The notes under the pieces: generated by a model
Told to the model about the DNA's origin: nothing
Databases searched by the model: none
Seen by the model: the letters and a program-made list of their open reading frames with translations, nothing else
Position numbers and translations under genes: made by a program
NCBI GenBank assembly: GCA_041476545.1
Contig: JBGOTP010000178.1
Location: 1-10,067 of the forward strand
DNA from: JBGOTP01 sp041476545
GTDB lineage: Bacteria > Acidobacteriota > Vicinamibacteria > Vicinamibacterales > CAVVIG01
Direction of reading: 5' to 3'
Length of the DNA: 10,067 nucleotides
Part shown: in pieces, positions 1-7,207 of the stretch
How the letters are laid out: every line of letters starts with the position of its first letter
Numbering within the stretch: position 1 is the stretch's first letter

Positions 1-190
1 CCATCGGCGTCGGCGGAGTAAAGATCCTGCTGTTTGTCACGATGCGAAGGAAACTGGACAGCACGACTTCGGCCACGGCAAACGGCTCGTCTGCGTCAAC
101 AAGCGTCCGGAGCCATGCCGCATAACGATCGTGCTCAGGCGCGTCTTCGCGGTGCGCGTAGATGAGGACGTTGACGTCCGGCAGTTGCAT
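1..190 (-). CDS. vapC: PIN-domain ribonuclease toxin, VapC type (C-terminus cut off by the window edge)
   Basis: Only the first 63 codons are inside the window; the reading frame is open to the edge. The translation begins MQLPDVNVLIYAHRED and continues to VVLSSFLRIVTNSRIF. These are the N-terminal PIN-domain strand carrying the first catalytic aspartate (D5) and the 'LxxFLRIxTNxRIF' helix typical of toxin-antitoxin PIN proteins (TIGR00028-like). E41 in the segment AVAEVV is a likely second acidic metal ligand; the remaining ligands would lie outside the window. Known members are Mg-dependent RNases that cut tRNA or rRNA and are held inactive by their antitoxin. The ATG follows the antitoxin stop after only 3 bases, so the two are surely co-transcribed and probably translationally coupled. 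The exact RNA target cannot be read from this fragment. Confidence 0.9.
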   Translation of the reverse strand, partial: MQLPDVNVLIYAHREDAPEHDRYAAWLRTLVDADEPFAVAEVVLSSFLRIVTNSRIFTPPTPM

Positions 191-193
191 CGG

Positions 194-445
194 CTACCGC
201 GCGAAGCGATCCATATCGTCACCTTCGAGCAGCGACGACGTGCTGTCGATGTTGCGCCGCGAAAAATGACCCCCGGCGCCGAAGGTCACCAGGTTGAAGG
301 CGTCCTTGTGCCTCGCCCCCGGAGGCGCCTTCATCAACAGCCGGACCGCCTGCGCGATGAGCCCGCTCACGGATGTGCCCGACTCGCCGGCCCGTTTCTT
401 CAGCTTCGCGAGGAGCTGATCATCCAATGTGATTGTCGTTCGCAT
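194..445 (-). CDS. vapB: Ribbon-helix-helix antitoxin, VapB type
   Basis: This is an 83-residue protein starting MRTTITLDDQLLAKLKKRAG. Residues 1-40 fit a MetJ/Arc-type ribbon-helix-helix DNA-binding fold: an N-terminal beta strand (RTTITL), then two helices (DDQLLAKLKKRAGES and SVSGLIAQAVRLLM). The tail, residues about 50-83 (FNLVTFGAGGHF, then NIDSTSSLLEGDD), resembles the toxin-wrapping C-terminus of antitoxins paired with TIGR00028 PIN toxins, where the usual pattern is 'TF.G.G...G.dlddsaaLLd'. By analogy it neutralises the downstream PIN toxin, and the complex represses its own promoter. The start codon lies inside a perfect inverted repeat and has no clear Shine-Dalgarno in front, so a very short or absent leader is possible. 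The gene begins 72 bases after the gltD stop on the same strand, so read-through from gltBD is possible. Confidence 0.9.
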   Translation of the reverse strand: MRTTITLDDQLLAKLKKRAGESGTSVSGLIAQAVRLLMKAPPGARHKDAFNLVTFGAGGHFSRRNIDSTSSLLEGDDMDRFAR

Positions 446-460
446 GATGCATCATCATGC
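442..460. promoter_or_regulatory. Perfect inverted repeat over the vapB start, likely autoregulatory operator
   Basis: The plus strand reads GCATGATG-CAT-CATCATGC, two 8-base arms in perfect inversion around a 3-base spacer. A second, shifted palindrome (ATGATGCATCAT, 444-455) lies within it. The repeat covers the antitoxin ATG (443-445). Ribbon-helix-helix antitoxins with their PIN toxins usually bind such palindromes to repress their own operon. Two more perfect palindromes lie upstream: CACGTG at 461-466 and CACCATGGTG at 480-489. The structure is plain in the sequence; the operator role is inferred. Confidence 0.6.
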
Positions 461-517
461 CACGTGAGCATCACTGCATCACCATGGTGGAGTTGGGGCC
501 GTCCCTGAAGGCCTGCG

Positions 518-1957
518 CTACGACAGTGGCGCGGGCAGGTCGGATCGTCCCATCAGGTATTCGTCGACTCCGCGCGCGCAGGATCGGCCCTCGGCAATCG
601 CCCACACGATGAGCGACTGACCACGCTGCATGTCGCCGGCCGCGAAGACGCCGGGCACGCTCGTCATCCAGCGCTCGTCGCGCCACACGTTCCCGCGGTC
701 GGTCATCTTGACGCCGAGCTTGTCGAGCATTCCAGTTCGCTCGGGTCCGACGAATCCCATCGCCAGCAGCACGAGGTCCGCCTCTAGTTCGAAGGCGCTG
801 TTCGGCACGGGCTTGAACTCCATGCGGCCGCCGCTCGTCACCATTTCCACTTTGTTCGCATGCAGCGTCGTCACGCGTCCTTGCGTGTTGCCGGTGAACC
901 TGTCAGTGGCGATCGAGAACAACCGCTCGCCGCCCTCTTCATGCGCCGTCGAGACACGGAAGATGTTGGGCCAGAGCGGCCACGGGTTGCCGTTCGCGCG
1001 CTCGGCTGGAGGCTGCGGCAGCAGTTCGAGTTGATGCACGCTCGCCGCGCCCTGCCGGTGCGCCGTGCCCAGGCAGTCGGCGCCGGTATCGCCGCCACCG
1101 ATGATGATGACGTGCTTGCCGTTGGCGCTGATGACGTCGACGTGGTCGCCCTCATTCCGGCGATTCTGCAGCGTGAGGTACTCCATTGCGAAGTGAATGC
1201 CGTCGAGCTCACGGCCAGGCACCGGCAGATCGCGCGGCCGCGTGGAACCGCCGGCCAGCACGATGGCATCGAACTCGGCGCGCAGTTCCTCAATCGGTAT
1301 GTCGACACCGATGTTGGCGCTCGTCCTGAACATCACCCCCTCTTCGAGCATCAGGTTCAGCCGCCGATCCAGGATCCGCTTTTCCAGTTTGAACGCGGGG
1401 ATGCCGTAGCGCAGCAGTCCGCCAACTCGATCCGAGCGTTCGAAGACCGTGACCGTATGCCCGGCGCGATTCAATTGCTCGGCCGCCGCGAGTCCCGCGG
1501 GGCCTGATCCGACGATGGCGATGCGACGGCCGGTGCGTACCTCGGGCGGCTCGGCCGCGACCCAGCCTTCGTCGAAGGCGCGGTCAATGATGGACACCTC
1601 CACGGCTTTGATCGTGACCGGATCGTTGTTGATGCCAAGGACGCAGGCGCCCTCGCACGGGGCCGGGCACAAACGTCCCGTGAACTCCGGGAAGTTGTTC
1701 GTGGCATGCAGCCGATCGATCGCCGCCTTCCAGCGGTCGCGATAGACGAGATCGTTCCAGTCGGGAATGAGGTTCCCCAGCGGACAACCTGTGTGGCAGA
1801 ACGGGATGCCGCAATCCATGCAGCGCGCCGCCTGATCCCGAAGCGCGGTCTCCGGGTAGGGGAGGTACACCTCGCTCCAGTCGTGGAGCCGCTCCGACAC
1901 AGGACGAGTGGGTGGCTTCTTCCTCGCGATCTCGATGAATCCCGTCGGCTTACCCAT
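518..1957 (-). CDS. gltD: Glutamate synthase [NADPH], small (beta) subunit
   Basis: This 479-residue protein starts MGKPTGFIEIARKKPP, the normal GltD opening. The frame is open 25 codons further upstream, but that part lies inside gltB and is not GltD-like. Cysteines 46, 49, 54, 58 and 97, 101, 105 (CMDCGIPFCHTGCP and CPAPCEGAC) form the N-terminal cysteine-rich domain that carries [4Fe-4S] clusters. G150-G155 (GSGPAG) starts the FAD-binding fold, GGGDTG at 287-292 is the NADPH-binding fold, and GVFAAGD at 436-442 is the C-terminal FAD motif. The subunit passes electrons from NADPH through FAD and iron-sulfur clusters to the large subunit for reductive synthesis of glutamate in the cytoplasm. 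Its ATG overlaps the gltB end by 8 bases (ATGGGTAA), which implies translational coupling. All expected motifs are intact. No good terminator follows its stop codon. Confidence 0.97.
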   Translation of the reverse strand: MGKPTGFIEIARKKPPTRPVSERLHDWSEVYLPYPETALRDQAARCMDCGIPFCHTGCPLGNLIPDWNDLVYRDRWKAAIDRLHATNNFPEFTGRLCPAPCEGACVLGINNDPVTIKAVEVSIIDRAFDEGWVAAEPPEVRTGRRIAIVGSGPAGLAAAEQLNRAGHTVTVFERSDRVGGLLRYGIPAFKLEKRILDRRLNLMLEEGVMFRTSANIGVDIPIEELRAEFDAIVLAGGSTRPRDLPVPGRELDGIHFAMEYLTLQNRRNEGDHVDVISANGKHVIIIGGGDTGADCLGTAHRQGAASVHQLELLPQPPAERANGNPWPLWPNIFRVSTAHEEGGERLFSIATDRFTGNTQGRVTTLHANKVEMVTSGGRMEFKPVPNSAFELEADLVLLAMGFVGPERTGMLDKLGVKMTDRGNVWRDERWMTSVPGVFAAGDMQRGQSLIVWAIAEGRSCARGVDEYLMGRSDLPAPLS

Positions 1958-4900
1958 TGGCCACCACGACGAGCTCGAGGAACGACGCATCACGGCCGCT
2001 GGCCGCCGCTCTGGCCTGTGCCTCCAGCACACGCTTGTAGTCGCGCGGCATGACCTTCACGAACCGTTTGACCCGCTGATTCCATTCGTGCAGCACGCGA
2101 GCGCCGAGCTCGCTGCCGGTGTAGTCGACGTGCCGCCTCACCAGGCTGAGGACGAGGTCGATGTCCTCACTCTCCAGCGCCTCGAGATCCACCAGCTGTT
2201 GATTGCAGCGCCGCTCGAACGTGCCGGCCGTGTCCAGCACGTACGCGACGCCGCCCGACATCCCCGCGGCGAAATTCCGGCCGGTGCCGCCAAGGACGAC
2301 GACGCGGCCACCGGTCATGTACTCACAGGCGTGATCCCCGACGCCTTCGACGACCGCCAGCGCGCCGCTGTTCCGGACGGCGAAGCGCTCGCCCGCGACC
2401 CCGCGGAAGTACGCCTCGCCGCTTGTCGCGCCGTAGAGCGCGACGTTGCCGATGAGAATGTTCTCTTCCGCTACGAACGTCGCCCGCCTGGGCGGAAAGA
2501 CGACGATCTTTCCGCCCGACAGACCTTTGCCGATGTAGTCGTTCGCGTCACCCTCGAGTGTGAGGGAGATGCCGCGCGGGACGAACGCGCCAAAACTCTG
2601 GCCAGCCGATCCCGTGAACTTCAGCATGATGGTGTCGTCGGGCAGCGCCTTCGCTCCGTACTTCTTCGTCACCTCGTACCCCAACAGCGTTCCGACCGTC
2701 CGGTTGACGTTCCTGATGGGCAGGTCGAGCGCCACGCGCGTCCCGTGTTCGAGGGCCTCCCGGCACGAGACGATAATCTCGTTGTCGAGCGCCGCGTCGA
2801 GCCCGTGATCCTGCGCGCGAGTCCGCCGCCTTGGCGCATCCGGTGCGACGGCCGGCTCGTGGAGAATCGCCGAAAAGTCCAGCCCCTTCGCCTTCCAGTG
2901 ATCGACGGCCTGATGGAAGTTCAGTCTGTCCACGCGGCCGATCATCTCGTCCATCGTCCGGAAGCCGAGTGCGGCCATGTACTCCCGCACTTCCTGGGCA
3001 ATGAACCGGAAGAAGTTGACGACGTGTTCCGCCTTGCCGGTGAAGTTCTTCCGCAGTTCCGGATCCTGCGTCGCGACACCCACCGGACACGTGTTCAGAT
3101 GACACACCCGCATCATGATGCAGCCGGCCACGACCAGCGGAGCCGTGGCGAAGCCGAATTCCTCCGCGCCCATGAGCGCGGCGATGACGACGTCGCGGCC
3201 CGTTTTCAGCTGCCCGTCCACCTGCACGGTGATCCGGTCGCGCAGGTTGTTCATCATGAGGACCTGCTGCGTCTCCGCGAGTCCCAGCTCCCACGGCACG
3301 CCGCCGTGTTTGATCGACGTGAGGGGCGATGCGCCCGTCCCGCCATCGTGTCCCGAGATGAGCACGACGTCGGCGTGGGCTTTCGCGACCCCGGCCGCGA
3401 CCGTGCCGACGCCGGCGAGCGCCACGAGCTTCACGTGAATGCGCGCCTCGGGATTGGCGTTTTTCAGGTCGTAAATGAGCTGCGCGAGGTCTTCGATCGA
3501 ATAGATGTCGTGGTGCGGCGGCGGCGAGATCAAGCCGACGCCAGGCGTTGCGTACCGCACCTTCGCAATCCACGGATAGACCTTGTGGCCCGGGAGCTGG
3601 CCTCCTTCGCCGGGCTTGGCGCCCTGCGCCATCTTGATCTGCAGGTCGGTGCAGTTCACGAGATACTCGCTCGTGACGCCGAAGCGCGCCGACGCGACCT
3701 GCTTGACGGCGCTGCGCCGCCAGTCGCCGTTCGGGTCGCGCGTGTAGCGCGCCGGATCCTCGCCGCCTTCGCCCGTGTTCGACTTGCCGCCGAGGCGGTT
3801 CATCGCGATCGCCAGCGTCTCGTGCGCTTCCTGACTGATCGACCCGTACGACATCGCACCCGTGGCGAAGCGCTTGACGATCGAGTCGACCGATTCGACC
3901 TCGTCGATGGCAATCGGCGTCGGCGCGTGCTTCAGTTCCAGGAGGCCACGCAGCGTCGCCAGGTGATGGTTCTGGTTGTCGACGAGCGCCGTGTACTCCT
4001 TGAAGATCGCGTACTGGCCGCTGCGCGTTGCGTGCTGCAGCTTGAAGACCGTGTCCGGGTTGAACAGGTGATACTCGCCGTCGCGGCGCCACTGGTACTC
4101 GCCGCCCCACGCCAGGTCGTGCTCGCCGATCGGGCGGGTGGGAAAGGCTTTCTCATGACGTCGGCGCACTTCTTCCGCGACGACCTCGATGCCGATGCCG
4201 CCGATACGGGAGGACGTGCGCGTGAAGTACTTGTCGACGAGCGCCCTGTCGAGGCCGACGGCCTCGAAGACCTGCGCGCCGCAGTAGCTCTGGAGCGTCG
4301 AGATGCCCATCTTGGACATCACTTTGAGAATGCCCTTGTTGAGCGCCTTGATGTAGTTCTTTACCGCCTTCTCGTGCGGGATGTCGACGATCATCCGCTG
4401 CCGGAGCATGTCGTCGAGCGTCTCGAACGCGAGGTACGGATTGACCGCGCCCGCGCCGTAGCCGAGGAGCAGCGCGCAGTGGTGGACTTCGCGCGCGTCC
4501 CCGGACTCGATGACGAGCGCGCACCGCGTGCGTGTCCCCTGGCGGACGAGATGATGGTGGACGCCGGCCGTGGCGAGCAGGCTCGGGATCGGCGCGCGCA
4601 TGCGATCGGCGTTGCGGTCCGACAGGATCAGGATCGTGTAACCCGCGTCGACCGCGTCGCCGGCGCGCCGCTTGAGATCTTCGAGCGCGTGCTCGAGTCC
4701 GGCGCCCTTCTGGGTGACGTCGAACAGCATCGGCAGCCGGATGGCGCGGAATCCCGGGTCGTACACGTGCCGCAGCTTGGCCAGCTGGTCGTTGTCGATG
4801 ATCGGGTACCTGATGCCGATCTGCCGGCACGATTCTGGGCGTGGATCGAGCAGGTTGCCTTCCGGTCCGATCGTCGACTCCATCGACGTGACGAGCTCCT

Positions 4901-6575
4901 CGCGGATCGCGTCGAGCGGGGGATTGGTCACCTGCGCGAACATCTGCTTGAAATAGTCGTAGAGCAGACGCGGACGATTGGAGAGCGTGGCGAGCGACGT
5001 GTCGGTCCCCATGGACCCAATCGCCTCTTCGCCGCTCGTGGCCATCGGCGCGAGCAGGATGCGCAGATCCTCGTGCGTGTAGCCGAACAGTTCCTGCCGC
5101 TGAACGACCGACTCGTGGCCGGGCGCCGGGAGATAGGGCGCGGGATCCAGATCCTCGATGTCGATGAGGTTCGACAGCCACTGGCGGTACGGATGGGCCG
5201 ACGCGAGCTCGCGCTTGACCTCTTCGTCCGACACAATCTTTCCGCGCGCCGTGTCCACGAGAAACACGCGGCCCGGGTGCAGGCGCTCCTTGAGCACGAT
5301 GTCTTCGGCCGGAATGTCGAGCACGCCGACTTCGGACGCCATGATGACCATGTCGTCCTTGGTGACGTAGGAGCGGGACGGACGCAGGCCGTTGCGATCC
5401 AGGACGGCGCCGATCACGGTGCCGTCCGTGAAAGCAATCGACGCCGGCCCGTCCCACGGCTCAATCAGCGACGAGTGATACTCGTAGAACGCCTTGAGAT
5501 CGGGCGACATGCTCTCGTCGTTCTGCCACGGCTCGGGAATCATCATGAGGATGGCGTGCGGCAGCGATCGCCCGGTCATCACGAGGAATTCGAGGACGTT
5601 GTCGAAGGTCGCCGTGTCGCTCCCGCCTTCGCGGATCACGGGCAGGACCTTCCGCAGATCGTCGCCGAGCACGTCGGACTTGAGCAGGCCTTCGCGCGCG
5701 CGCATCCAGTTGATGTTGCCGGTCAGCGTGTTGATCTCGCCGTTGTGCGCGATGTACCGGTAGGGATGGGCCAGCGGCCACGACGGAAACGTATTCGTGC
5801 TGAACCGCTGGTGCACCAGCGCGAGCGCAGATGCCACATCCGGATCCACCAGATCGGGGAACATCGTCTCGATCTGACCTGCCGTCAGCATGCCCTTGTA
5901 GATGAGCGTCTGGCACGACAGACTGACGACGTAGAACAGTTTCCGGATGTCGCCGGGAAGCGGGAGACCGTCGACCGCGCGTTCGATTCGCTTGCGAATG
6001 ATGTACAGCTTCCGCTCGAACGCCACCCGTGCCTCGTCCTCTTCACGAACCCCGCGAACCTTGTGAACCCCGTGAACCCCGTGAACCTTGTCCCTGGCAA
6101 TAAACACCTGCCGGAACACCGGCTCGACGGCGACCGCGCTTGGTCCGATCGGCGAGTCGTTGGTCGGCAGATCTCTCCAGCCGAGGAGGCGCTGACCTTC
6201 GTCGGCGACGATGTCCGCGAAGAGACGCTCGATCGTGGCGCGGTGCCCGGCTTCGCGCGGCAGGAACACGAGGCCCACGCCGTACTCCCCGGCAGCCGGC
6301 AGCGCGGCTGGCGCCACCTTGCGCAGAAACGCGTCGGGGATCTGAATCAGGATGCCGGCGCCGTCGCCGGTGTTGACCTCGCATCCGCACGCCCCTCGAT
6401 GCGCCAGGTTCTTGAGGACCTGAAGCGCCTGGCGCACAATGGCGTGCGACTTGCGCCCCTTGATGTCCACCACGAAGCCGACGCCGCAGGCGTCGTGCTC
6501 GTGCCGCGGATCGTACAGACCCGACGCCGGGGGCGGACCCGGTCGACCGAGTGGAGAGCGTTCAGCGTCCAACAT
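1950..6575 (-). CDS. gltB: Glutamate synthase [NADPH], large (alpha) subunit
   Basis: About 1541 residues, normal for bacterial GltB. Residues 30 to about 430 are the class-II glutamine amidotransferase domain. The nucleophile is C30 in HEHDACGVGF, exposed once a short propeptide is removed. A central domain follows. Residues from about 900 form the FMN-binding synthase barrel (TGAMSYGSIS, then ISPPPHHDIYSIEDL near 1018). C1152, C1158 and C1163 (CIMMRVCHLNTC) match the CX5CX4C [3Fe-4S] ligands. A C-terminal GXGXG beta-helix domain lies at about 1280-1480. The enzyme releases ammonia from glutamine and channels it to 2-iminoglutarate, giving glutamate. Start choice: ATG at 6575 has a GGGG seven bases upstream; ATG at 6581 (two codons longer) is equally possible. 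The frame stays open to 6659, but that extension shows no family similarity. Odd point: an in-frame 9-base repeat encodes residues 163-177. Confidence 0.97.
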   Translation of the reverse strand: MLDAERSPLGRPGPPPASGLYDPRHEHDACGVGFVVDIKGRKSHAIVRQALQVLKNLAHRGACGCEVNTGDGAGILIQIPDAFLRKVAPAALPAAGEYGVGLVFLPREAGHRATIERLFADIVADEGQRLLGWRDLPTNDSPIGPSAVAVEPVFRQVFIARDKVHGVHGVHKVRGVREEDEARVAFERKLYIIRKRIERAVDGLPLPGDIRKLFYVVSLSCQTLIYKGMLTAGQIETMFPDLVDPDVASALALVHQRFSTNTFPSWPLAHPYRYIAHNGEINTLTGNINWMRAREGLLKSDVLGDDLRKVLPVIREGGSDTATFDNVLEFLVMTGRSLPHAILMMIPEPWQNDESMSPDLKAFYEYHSSLIEPWDGPASIAFTDGTVIGAVLDRNGLRPSRSYVTKDDMVIMASEVGVLDIPAEDIVLKERLHPGRVFLVDTARGKIVSDEEVKRELASAHPYRQWLSNLIDIEDLDPAPYLPAPGHESVVQRQELFGYTHEDLRILLAPMATSGEEAIGSMGTDTSLATLSNRPRLLYDYFKQMFAQVTNPPLDAIREELVTSMESTIGPEGNLLDPRPESCRQIGIRYPIIDNDQLAKLRHVYDPGFRAIRLPMLFDVTQKGAGLEHALEDLKRRAGDAVDAGYTILILSDRNADRMRAPIPSLLATAGVHHHLVRQGTRTRCALVIESGDAREVHHCALLLGYGAGAVNPYLAFETLDDMLRQRMIVDIPHEKAVKNYIKALNKGILKVMSKMGISTLQSYCGAQVFEAVGLDRALVDKYFTRTSSRIGGIGIEVVAEEVRRRHEKAFPTRPIGEHDLAWGGEYQWRRDGEYHLFNPDTVFKLQHATRSGQYAIFKEYTALVDNQNHHLATLRGLLELKHAPTPIAIDEVESVDSIVKRFATGAMSYGSISQEAHETLAIAMNRLGGKSNTGEGGEDPARYTRDPNGDWRRSAVKQVASARFGVTSEYLVNCTDLQIKMAQGAKPGEGGQLPGHKVYPWIAKVRYATPGVGLISPPPHHDIYSIEDLAQLIYDLKNANPEARIHVKLVALAGVGTVAAGVAKAHADVVLISGHDGGTGASPLTSIKHGGVPWELGLAETQQVLMMNNLRDRITVQVDGQLKTGRDVVIAALMGAEEFGFATAPLVVAGCIMMRVCHLNTCPVGVATQDPELRKNFTGKAEHVVNFFRFIAQEVREYMAALGFRTMDEMIGRVDRLNFHQAVDHWKAKGLDFSAILHEPAVAPDAPRRRTRAQDHGLDAALDNEIIVSCREALEHGTRVALDLPIRNVNRTVGTLLGYEVTKKYGAKALPDDTIMLKFTGSAGQSFGAFVPRGISLTLEGDANDYIGKGLSGGKIVVFPPRRATFVAEENILIGNVALYGATSGEAYFRGVAGERFAVRNSGALAVVEGVGDHACEYMTGGRVVVLGGTGRNFAAGMSGGVAYVLDTAGTFERRCNQQLVDLEALESEDIDLVLSLVRRHVDYTGSELGARVLHEWNQRVKRFVKVMPRDYKRVLEAQARAAASGRDASFLELVVVANG
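6044..6088 (-). repeat. Five tandem 9-base repeats inside gltB
   Basis: The plus strand holds five consecutive 9-base units of the form YGYGAACCY (first unit CACGAACCC). On the coding strand these read roughly GGTTCACGG. Because 9 is a multiple of three, the array stays in frame and encodes KVH-GVH-GVH-KVR-GVR at GltB residues 163-177, between the N-terminal amidotransferase strands and the helix EARVAFERKLYIIRKRIE. It looks like a tolerated surface-loop expansion. The repeat is directly visible; its origin, by slippage or by spread of a mobile short repeat, is inference. Confidence 0.85.
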
Positions 6576-6592
6576 ACCCATGCCCCGGAGAA

Positions 6593-6619
6593 TCCGCGGA
6601 GAGACCGTTCCGCGGAGAG
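6593..6619. repeat. Duplicated TCCGCGGAGAG element in the gltB leader
   Basis: TCCGCGGAGAG occurs at 6593-6603 and again at 6609-6619, start to start 16 bases. Each copy contains the perfect 8-base palindrome TCCGCGGA. The pair sits just upstream of the gltB start, at or just downstream of the transcription start expected from the proposed promoter. Two spaced palindromes in this place could bind a dimeric regulator, but they could also be a chance duplication in GC-rich DNA. Confidence 0.4.
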
Positions 6620-6624
6620 CTACT

Positions 6625-6653
6625 GTTATCGTCCAGTTGGAAGCAGAAGTAAA
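6625..6653 (-). promoter_or_regulatory. Possible sigma-70-type promoter for gltBD
   Basis: On the minus strand TTTACT (6653-6648) and GATAAC (6630-6625) are separated by 17 bases and each match four of six consensus positions. Transcription would start near 6618, about 40 bases before the gltB ATG. A perfect TATAAT also occurs on the minus strand at 6684-6679, but I find no -35 partner for it. The assignment is weak and rests on sequence similarity alone. Confidence 0.3.
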
Positions 6654-6654
6654 A

Positions 6655-6660
6655 TACAAT
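6655..6660 (+). promoter_or_regulatory. Possible -10 element for tadA
   Basis: TACAAT lies 11 bases before the tadA ATG, and an overlapping TAAAAT lies at 6650-6655. Either would give a leader of only about 5-10 bases, which agrees with the lack of any Shine-Dalgarno before the ATG. No convincing -35 hexamer is present. This is the only AT-rich stretch between the divergent gltB and tadA genes. Confidence 0.3.
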
Positions 6661-6671
6661 CACGGTATCTA

Positions 6672-7148
6672 ATGGATGATTATATTAGATTGATGGCCGC
6701 GGCTCTCGACGAGGCCCGTCGCGCCAGCCGCTGCGGCGAGGTGCCGGTCGGCGCGGTCGTCGCCATCGCCGGCGAGATCGTCGGGTGCGGCTACAACCAG
6801 CCCATCGGCGCCTGTGATCCCACGGCGCACGCGGAGATCGTCGCCATCCGGGACGCCGCGCGGCGTGTCGGGAACTATCGCCTGACCGGGGCGATAATGT
6901 GCGTGACAATCGAGCCCTGTCTGATGTGCGTCGGCGCGATCGTGCACGCGCGGATCGGCGTTCTTGTCTACGGTGCGGTGGAACCGAGGACGGGCGCGGT
7001 CGTATCCACGGTGCGCGGGGGCGAGCTACCCGGACATAATCATCGGTTCGAGGTCGTGGGAGGCGTTCGAGAGGACGAGTGCCGCGAACTGGTCCAGGCG
7101 TTCTTTCGCGATCGGCGCGCCGGGGCAGTCGAAGACAGACAGGGCTGA
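6672..7148 (+). CDS. tadA: tRNA-specific adenosine-34 deaminase
   Basis: This 158-residue protein starts MDDYIRLMAAALDEARRA, aligning with the usual first helix of TadA. It hydrolytically deaminates the wobble adenosine of tRNA-Arg(ACG) to inosine, an essential tRNA modification in most bacteria. The zinc site is intact: H53 and catalytic E55 in DPTAHAE, and C83 and C86 in EPCLMC. Other family marks are NQPIG (42-46), VHARIGVLVYGA (91-102) and the HNHRFEV stretch (122-128) near the C-terminus. The ATG at 6672 is preferred because it gives the full first helix; a second in-frame ATG at 6693 would cut into it. Neither has a Shine-Dalgarno, so a near-leaderless mRNA is likely. The gene diverges from gltB with 96 bases between starts. 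The frame is open far upstream on this strand, but only as a shadow antisense to gltB. Confidence 0.95.
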   Translation: MDDYIRLMAAALDEARRASRCGEVPVGAVVAIAGEIVGCGYNQPIGACDPTAHAEIVAIRDAARRVGNYRLTGAIMCVTIEPCLMCVGAIVHARIGVLVYGAVEPRTGAVVSTVRGGELPGHNHRFEVVGGVREDECRELVQAFFRDRRAGAVEDRQG

Positions 7149-7156
7149 GGGCGAAG

Positions 7157-7172
7157 AAGGGCTTAAGCCCTT
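7157..7172. terminator. Perfect 16-base palindrome after tadA, weak terminator or repeat
   Basis: AAGGGCTTAAGCCCTT reads the same on both strands. As RNA it gives a 6-base-pair stem (AAGGGC/GCCCTT) with a UUAA loop, followed by only one further T. It starts 9 bases after the tadA stop and precedes the next gene. The U tract is too short for a strong intrinsic terminator, so attenuation, a protein-binding site or a dispersed palindromic repeat are alternatives. Confidence 0.4.
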
Positions 7173-7207
7173 TCCATTCCAAGCCCTATTCGTGTTCTCA
7201 TGCCCGT

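Noticed and set aside
37..222. A 61-codon minus-strand frame at the left edge.
   Set aside because: It is out of frame with the PIN-domain reading that starts at 190 and gives Ser/Arg/Thr-rich nonsense; the PIN frame shows clear family motifs.
446..517. Possible terminator between gltD and vapB.
   Set aside because: Only a 4-base GGCC pairing is visible and no T run follows, so no terminator can be supported.
2548..4110. A 520-codon minus-strand frame overlapping gltB, with similar ones at 4153-5457 and 5461-5916.
   Set aside because: Their translations are Arg/Gly/Ala-rich low-complexity sequence, as expected for a shifted frame of a GC-rich gene. They lie wholly inside gltB.
1908..7148. 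A 1746-codon open frame on the plus strand, antisense to gltB and continuing in frame into tadA.
   Set aside because: The part before 6672 is Arg/Asp/His/Val-rich with no recognisable domain and mirrors the codon structure of gltB, whose protein has every catalytic motif. High GC leaves the antisense frame without stops. Only the TadA portion is real.
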